Below the pieces are notes generated by a model. It searched no databases. It saw only the letters and a list, made by a program, of their open reading frames with translations, and was not told the DNA's origin. The translations under genes were made by a program, and so were the position numbers. From contig CP137685.1 of the NCBI GenBank assembly GCA_037976565.1, forward strand, positions 17,147,980-17,211,979: DNA of 64,000 bases, written 5' to 3'. This DNA is from Mesocentrotus franciscanus. Lineage: Eukaryota; Echinodermata; Echinoidea; Camarodonta; Strongylocentrotidae. How positions within the stretch are numbered: position 1 is the stretch's first letter; each line of letters begins with the position of its first letter. Shown one piece after another: positions 58,130 through 64,000 of this stretch.

Positions 58130-58750
58130 GTCTGCATAACAATACAAGTGCTATCCAGTGCATTTTGCCTTTGTAATTGGTTACTTCGCCAATAGAGGAT
58201 TTGAGGAGTGCGATCTTGGTCTGGACAATCATGCATTTTCCTCATGTTTCCTGTCATTGCTGCTGGCTAGATGTCATACCTTAGCTCAATCCAAAGCTCA
58301 CTGGCACATTTCCTATCAGTTTGCCCGACCTTGTTTCTAGCAGTTCTGAGTATCTGAAAAGTCCTGTCATTTTGCAGACGATTGTACTCAACAAGGGCAG
58401 CACGTGTTGCTTCAACGATAGGAGTCATCTCGTAGCATTTCGCTTCGAAACACAGTCGTTCCTCTTATTGGTCTTCTTGTCAAAGATGTTATAGGCAGTA
58501 TAGTATATAGTCTTTTGCAGGTGTTTCCATTTCATAGTTGAAGAGTCTCCAGGTTGGGCAGCGATGTCATCGCTTGTTCCAGGCATGTTGGGAACTGCTC
58601 GACATTCTCCGGGTGTTGCATCTTAGCAGTATCGAGGCGTACGTTGCTTTCCATCTTGTTGGAGCGGTAAAGCTTTTTAGGTTGCAGCCCAATTTTGCAG
58701 CATACCAGAGAATGATCAGTGTTGCAGTCAGGGCTGTGGTAGATTGAGTG
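58130..58750 (-). pseudogene. LINE fragment: endonuclease end and linker (broken)
   Basis: On the minus strand, about 58745-58540 encodes DCNTDHSLVCCKIGLQPKK followed by LDTAKMQHPENVEQF, the end of an AP-type endonuclease (TDHSLV corresponds to the SDH motif). About 58440-58285 continues with EATRAALVEYNRLQND and ARNKVGQTDRKCASELW, the linker before the reverse transcriptase, then KSSIGEV in another frame. Stops and frameshifts separate the blocks. The reverse transcriptase domain itself is missing. Confidence 0.75.
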
Positions 58751-59429
58751 AGGAGGATATACCCAAGATATAAACTTTCAAGAAATAAATTGAAGGGCAA
58801 TTTCAAAACTCTGTTGCAATGCCTAATTTCCATATATCGGGAGAGAGATCAAGAGAAAGGGTTGAATTACAGAGAGAGGGATTATAATTACCTGATATAT
58901 CGGGAGAAAGCCGGGAGAGAGAGAGAGAGAGAAAGCCGACAAGAGCCTTAGCCTTGTTATCAGGGACGTGCTTAAGACCATGAAATACCAACCAACTACA
59001 GCTGGTCTACTTTGTGATTCTCTTTCAGCCTGTGGCGTTACAATATTATTCCACCCCAAACGATAACCTTGCGTCTTGTACATGGCATCACATCTGTCAT
59101 TCTGATAAAATTTCATTATCAAATAAACGACTACAAGACCGAAAACTCATTTGAGTTATTCTCGTCTATACGTAGGTGTAATGCGTTTAGTTATGAGGTG
59201 GTGTACGTTTGTCGTAAAGCTCAACAATTTCGTGACGTTTTGTCGTATCCAGCGAGATGGCGAAATTGCACTTTTTTCACAAACATGACAAACAAGGAAA
59301 GGTGATTACGGGTCAAATTTGACAATTTGATGATCACTACGAATACACGTTGAAATAGCTAGCATACGAACGTTGTCAAAAGCAAATTCAGGGGAGAGAG
59401 AGAACTGTCATACTACAGCACTGTTCTTT
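58751..59429. other. Non-coding stretch
   Basis: Includes a GA-rich tract (58840-58935) with repeated ATCGGGAGA phrases. No gene recognised. Confidence 0.45.
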
Positions 59430-59945
59430 CTTGCTCCTGTGCTCTTTAATGTTTACAACGACCAGCCATTGTACCCAGGGACAAGAAGCTTCATCTACGC
59501 TGATGACCTTGGCATAGCAGCCCAGAGTTCTCACATAGACAAGATAAAAGCTACCTTTTCATCAGCCCTAGACAACCTGACAGACTACTACAACAACAAC
59601 CGACTGAAGGCTAACTCTGCCAAGACCCAGGTTAGCTTATTTCATCTCCGCAAGCACAATGCTGGGAGGAAGCTGTCCCTGAAATGGAACGGTGTCTCCT
59701 TGAAACACTGCGATCACCCTGTCGACCTTGGAATCACTCTTGATCGAACTCTTTCTTACAAACAGCATGTTCAAAAGGTGAAGGGTAAAGTCGGGACAAG
59801 GAACAACCTCCTACGAAAACTGGCAAAGTCGTCTTGGGGTACCAATTCCTCCACGCTGAGGTCAACTGCTCTTGCGTTGTGCTACTCTGCAGCAGAATAT
59901 GCCTGCCCTGTATGGGAAAGATCATCCCATGCAAAGAAAGTTGAA
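59430..59945 (+). pseudogene. LINE reverse transcriptase fragment, upstream part
   Basis: In one frame: LAPVLFNVYNDQP, the catalytic SFIYADDLGIAAQ (YADD box), then KANSAKTQVSLFHL and DLGITLDRTLSYKQH, the thumb region of a non-LTR reverse transcriptase. A residue is missing next to NVYNDQP, where relatives have an additional Thr. The 5' half of the domain is absent. The frame stops being reverse transcriptase abruptly after HAKKVE at 59945, where another element is inserted; the homology resumes at 60798. Confidence 0.85.
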
Positions 59946-60797
59946 TATGTCTTATGTCTGATTCCATTGCCGATTCAAAACCATTATTTCAACAACTCCA
60001 GAAAAAATTTGGAATTCTTTCCCCAAGAGATATCCATGATTCTACTTTCTTTTACTGTTTTGAATAAAAAAAATAATAAATACTTCATCTGTTTTTAATT
60101 CAATAATCATATATGCATGTTAATACGTTTACTATGTTTTGTACACTGTTTTGTTATTGTTATATATTTTATATGCAATTGTTGGAACTTGTATGTATCT
60201 TTTAAAGGGATCGTTTAACAGTGTTAAATCTGAGATACACGGCCCTACATGTTATTAGTGTCTGTGATATGGTGTAATAATGAAGCCCTAAAAAAATTGC
60301 GCTTCAAAATGATCAAGAAGTGCCTCAAAAAGTAAAAATCTTTGATTGACCGGTTTTACCATACTCGTTTTCCCTAATAGACTATAGTGTTATGAAAACC
60401 ATCAGGCGAACGGTTTTCAAAATTTGTAATTCCAATCATAAATATCTTGATAATCAGACAGGCGATCAGCTTGTAAAAGTCATGGGGTTCCTGACTGACC
60501 TAAAGGTTTATGATTATCATTGCATCATGAGCTAAATCCAGAATTTTGTTTCAGAATCTGAGACAAAGTTACCGGATCCCTTTAATAACAGGGACTGCCT
60601 CGACAGAACCTTGCGGTTTTATTTGCATTTTTCCCAATTCATTTCTATCGATTAACTTTGTATAATTCCGGTATATTTGTAGACATGTTTCCACTTTGTG
60701 CGTGTTCTCTGTTTTTATATTGTATATAATCTGCGTTTGATATTTTCATAACGTGTGTTTTTTATGGATTTGAATTGACATAAAACTTGAACTTGAA
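59946..60797 (+). mobile_element. Insertion splitting the LINE (second LINE 3' end)
   Basis: This 852-bp segment separates two contiguous parts of the reverse transcriptase frame. It begins with a decayed LINE C-terminus (KIWNSFP in one frame at about 60003) and a T-rich 3' UTR, and ends in a (TTGAAC)n tail at 60785-60799, as expected for a 5'-truncated non-LTR insertion. It contains its own MITE at 60202-60585. Confidence 0.7.
60202..60585. mobile_element. TTAA-flanked MITE (384 bp)
   Basis: Left end TTAAAGGGATCGTTT, right end GGATCCCTTTAA; homology between the arms continues to AATCTGAGA with mismatches. It shares the TTAAAGG...CCTTTAA end design with the elements at 21374-21961 and 34892-35905. 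Confidence 0.7.
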
Positions 60798-61020
60798 CTT
60801 GATGCAGCACTCAACGACAGCTGCAGATGCATCACTGGCTGCCTCAGGCCCACGAATGTGGACATCTTGCACATCCTGGCCGGCGTTGCTCCATCCGATG
60901 TCCGCAGAACAGTTGCAGGTAGGACCAAACGCAGCAGACAAGTTGAGGACACCCGCCACCCCCTTTCCTCTCATCAACCGGCCCTTACCCAGCTGAAGTC
61001 AAGGTAGAGTTTCCTTCATA
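60798..61020 (+). pseudogene. LINE reverse transcriptase fragment, downstream part
   Basis: Continues the frame interrupted at 59945: LDAALNDSCRCITGCLRPTN, then ILHILAGVAPSDVRRTVAGR and EDTRHPLSSHQPALTQLKSR. This is the C-terminal region following the thumb in this LINE group. Beyond 61020 the homology decays, though WEEK and similar short motifs appear near 61065. Confidence 0.8.
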
Positions 61021-61435
61021 CAGTCCAGCCACTGTCACAACCTCCTCAATCAACCAGAGTGGCCTTGTGGGAAGAAAAACGTTGTGAAAACCACCACCAT
61101 GAATAAAGAATCAATCAATACACAGATGACACAGACACTGACTGTATGTGTGGAACGTCCGTGCAATATCACACTTATTAAATTGCCCACTCCTAGATTA
61201 CGTATGCTGCCTAGCAGACCTATTTGTAGCAAATGAGAAAGCTCTTCAGTGTGCAAGATCCTGGCAGAACGTTTGAGCTCAGATGATGGACACGAAAGAA
61301 GAAGACAGCACTGTATGTTTCAAATCATGTCTCATTTCATAATAACATAAAAACAAATATTTTTGACTCATGTTTGATTGAAAGTGACGTGACATCAAGC
61401 AAAGGTGTTATTTGGGGGTAGCGTATTTCGCCATT

Positions 61436-62560
61436 AAAAAAACAGACTACAGTATATTGACGACTTAGATGAAACCTTAAACAAATTCGAGAAGGATGAC
61501 AAAGATTATTGTCATTGTTTGTGATTTTAGTTTAGATGTATTTTATTCTAAAGATACGGATAAGATCAACTGTTTATGTTATGACCATCAGTTACCACAA
61601 CTGGTAGAAAAACCTACAAGGGTTACAGAGAATTCTAGCACATGTATTTACCATATATTTTCGTCTCATCCAGAAACAATCAAAAGTATTGAAGTGTTCA
61701 TTTAATGGTATTATTAACTGTAAAGTTCATACGAAGATGAGGCAATCAGTGCAAATTTTGAAAGTAAGAACATTTTAAACGCTTTGATGAAAGAGAATTT
61801 AAGAAAACATTGACTTTTATGCCATGGGATATTTTTGAATCTATTGACAATGTGAATAAAGCCTGGGATATTTTGCAAAATAACTTTCAAGGAAGCGTTC
61901 GAAGTTCATGCACCTTTCAGAAAATTCCGCTGTAGTAATAAACATTTGGCGCCTTGGGTAACTAGAGAAATGCATGAACTCGAAAGACAAAAGGATTCAC
62001 TACGAGCAAAGGCTCACAAAAGTGGCGACCCTGAACATTTGGCTGCTGCTTAAGAAGCACGTATTAGTATGAATGATATGGCTAAAAACTCGATAAAGTA
62101 ATATTTATTCAAATGAAATGAGAGATAATAATTAAAAATCTTAACAAAACTGTGGAGAGTAACAAAAAAACCTGTATTAATGGCAAAAGACATAATGTTT
62201 CACATTGAAAGAGTGAAAAGATATTCAAATATCGCTTGGTATATTGCTTGGTGAACAATTGCTGTGGAAAGAACACATTGACCATATAGCCCGACAGGTC
62301 TCACAACGAATCAGGTTCTTGAGACGATCTGCAAAACCTGTATTACCAAACGCGTTTTTGAAAATGTTTTGTTCTTCCTTGATTAATCTACTCTTAGACT
62401 ATTGCGATGTTGCATGGTCAAATACTCTACATGAATACTTGATAGGCTATTCAAATTACATACTATAATGACGAGAATGATACTAGATGCACATCCGCAA
62501 ACTCATGTAGTTGACATTTTTACCGTCCTAAATTGGCAAGAACTGCCAGTGCGAAGGAAT
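61436..62560 (+). pseudogene. Decayed LINE lacking its reverse transcriptase core
   Basis: 61500-61700 encodes DFSLDVFYSKD and QLVEKPTRVTENSSTCIYHI with SSHPE, the C-terminal half of an AP-type endonuclease. 61945-62090 gives APWVTREMHELERQKDSLRA and KAHKSGDPEHLAA, the linker. 62244-62540 jumps to LLWKEHIDHIARQVSQRIRF, LLDYCDVAWSN and TRMILDAHPQTHVVDIF, the post-thumb region. The catalytic palm (YADD) that should lie between about 62150 and 62240 is missing, so an internal deletion has removed it. Stops and frameshifts are numerous. Confidence 0.82.
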
Positions 62561-64000
62561 TTACGCCCAATTCTATAAATGTCTTAATGGTTCGCTAAAT
62601 AATACAATAAGAATATTTAACAAAGCTGCAAGTTGTATTTTTGAATACATGGGATATATAGGGTGGAATAGTGTTAGTGTGAATCAAAGGAATATTCAGT
62701 AATTACATGCCTTTAGATTGTCACTAAATAATCCAATTTAATAGCTGCTATACATGTACATATCAACGATAAAGCGTTGAAATATGTTGCTACATATGTC
62801 GTTTTCCCCCTTAATGTTCTTAGTTCTAAATTGTATGGTACGTTACGTTTAAACTTATTTTTCTGTTTTTGTTGTTGTTATTTTGTTTGTATTGGTTTCA
62901 TTTTTGTTTCATTTTTTGTTTGTTTTGTTGTTGTAATTTTCATCAGAAGTATTTGAATTCGCCTTCATTATTGATAGATTATTCTTAGTTTGCCTTAAAA
63001 CAATATTTGGTACATGTATATCAAACTTAATCAATTAATCTAATGATTTGTGTATCAATTGTCTAGGCCAACAGGGCTAATGTGGAAAGCATCTTTGTAA
63101 CTGACATTCCTACCGGGAAAAAAAAATACAACATATAAATAAAATGAATAACATGCATATATATATATATATATATATATACACTTGAAGCACCTTTTCT
63201 CTGAAGGCGACAAATACACGCTTTTTTATGCATGGGTAGAACGCACATTGTCTCTTGCATTGCAATTATACGTCAAATCGTTTTCTAAAGTCGCCTTGAG
63301 AAAACTTACCAATATAAATTACAAACCTATGTATCATTCCAAAATTAAAATCCTTTAATGTACGTGTAACAGTGTAGCGCCCGTCACTGTTGTTCACAGT
63401 GCGATCCTTCTTGATATAGTTAGTATATTGAAAAGTCACAGTAGATTTATTGAATAAAGAACAGATTTATAATTTGTGTTTATTATAAGTTTTGGTTGAT
63501 AATTTTTAATCAGGCAATGGTGCACTTAGAAACACCAGTATCAATCGCCTAATAAATGTTGTGTATTGTTATTATTATTAGATTCATTACCGGGCTAAAT
63601 TAAGTAGTAGGACGACCATCAGACTGGCATATGAACAAGTGGCCTTTCAAAGTTACCATTAGTTGTTCCATATACCCATTATTATATTCATGGCACGAAT
63701 ATTAATAGTTAAGCTTATAAGAACATATTTCCTTTAATATAATGGGAATCTAGAAAATCTCATGTTAAATAGAAAGTATATAACAGCTCGAATAATCTAT
63801 CAAACATCATGTAGTTACCCAGTTTTGTTTGATCAACTAAAACTTTTGCCAGGTTTTAACTGATTTTTCAAAAACCTTTACTGATGAGTTTCTTTTCTAT
63901 TTCTCATTTTAGGTTACCATGAACTTCAAGTTTTATAAAATGCTCTGAAATAAATGTTGCTACGATAAATAATAAAGAAAAATTGCGTCTCATGTACGTC
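62561..64000. other. Non-coding stretch to the window end
   Basis: (TA)n at about 63158-63181. The first few hundred bases may still be LINE 3' sequence. No other gene or repeat family recognised. Confidence 0.5.

Noticed and set aside
1..64000. CRISPR arrays, bacterial operons or phage-like systems
   Set aside because: Introns, SINEs, LINEs and microsatellites show eukaryotic DNA. No spacer-repeat arrays or prokaryotic gene clusters are present.

Overview
The window is AT-rich eukaryotic DNA, most likely from a marine invertebrate deuterostome, with an echinoderm such as a sea urchin as best guess. The reasons are GT-AG introns, ACATGTACATGTA-type microsatellites, TTAGGG-type telomeric repeats, many foldback MITEs, a SINE ending in ATT repeats, and several non-LTR retrotransposon remnants. 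Two 500-N gaps (2681-3180 and 37238-37737) mark it as a draft scaffold. There is no operon structure and no recognisable single-copy host gene; the window is dominated by transposable elements.

The centrepiece is a 10,054-bp Mutator-like DNA transposon at 17841-27894. It has 60-bp terminal inverted repeats that match at 57 of 60 positions, and a perfect 9-bp direct repeat, GTCCCGGCC, on both sides (17832-17840 and 27895-27903). Inside is a four-exon transposase gene (17948-23991, about 799 aa) with a C2H2 WRKY/GCM1-like N-terminal zinc finger, a MULE DDE core and a SWIM zinc finger. The ATG lies only 48 bp inside the left repeat. A basic C-terminal tail appears to continue in a shifted frame (about 23958-24248), so this copy is either recently frameshifted or has a base-level assembly error. 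Younger elements sit inside it: a 588-bp almost fully palindromic TTAA-flanked MITE in intron 3, a SINE at about 25376-25541, and a foldback at 27219-27750.

Layout. 1-2660: copies of a roughly 510-bp repeat rich in TGACGTCA, plus a tRNA-Gly-like SINE head. 3181-10004: unique AT-rich DNA with local duplications and MITEs, one with a visible empty-site counterpart. 10226-10657: a 15-bp minisatellite. 11323-14242: nested large inverted repeats. 14287-17424: three foldback elements, one GC-rich and full of palindromes and one carrying telomere-like repeats. 17841-27894: the Mutator-like element. 28909-29338: a MITE built from CCCATATGGG palindromes. 32392-32990: a MITE, then an array of GCATACGTATGC-like palindromes. 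34100-35905: a LINE 3' end and a MITE nested in a MITE. 37748-58000: mostly featureless AT-rich DNA with microsatellites, one 55-bp perfect palindrome, and a Tc1/mariner remnant. 58100-62560: four broken LINEs, one interrupted by another.

Only the Mutator-like transposase looks like a near-intact gene. All other protein-coding remnants are decayed reverse transcriptase, endonuclease or transposase fragments. Everything here comes from reading the sequence; no database search was possible.
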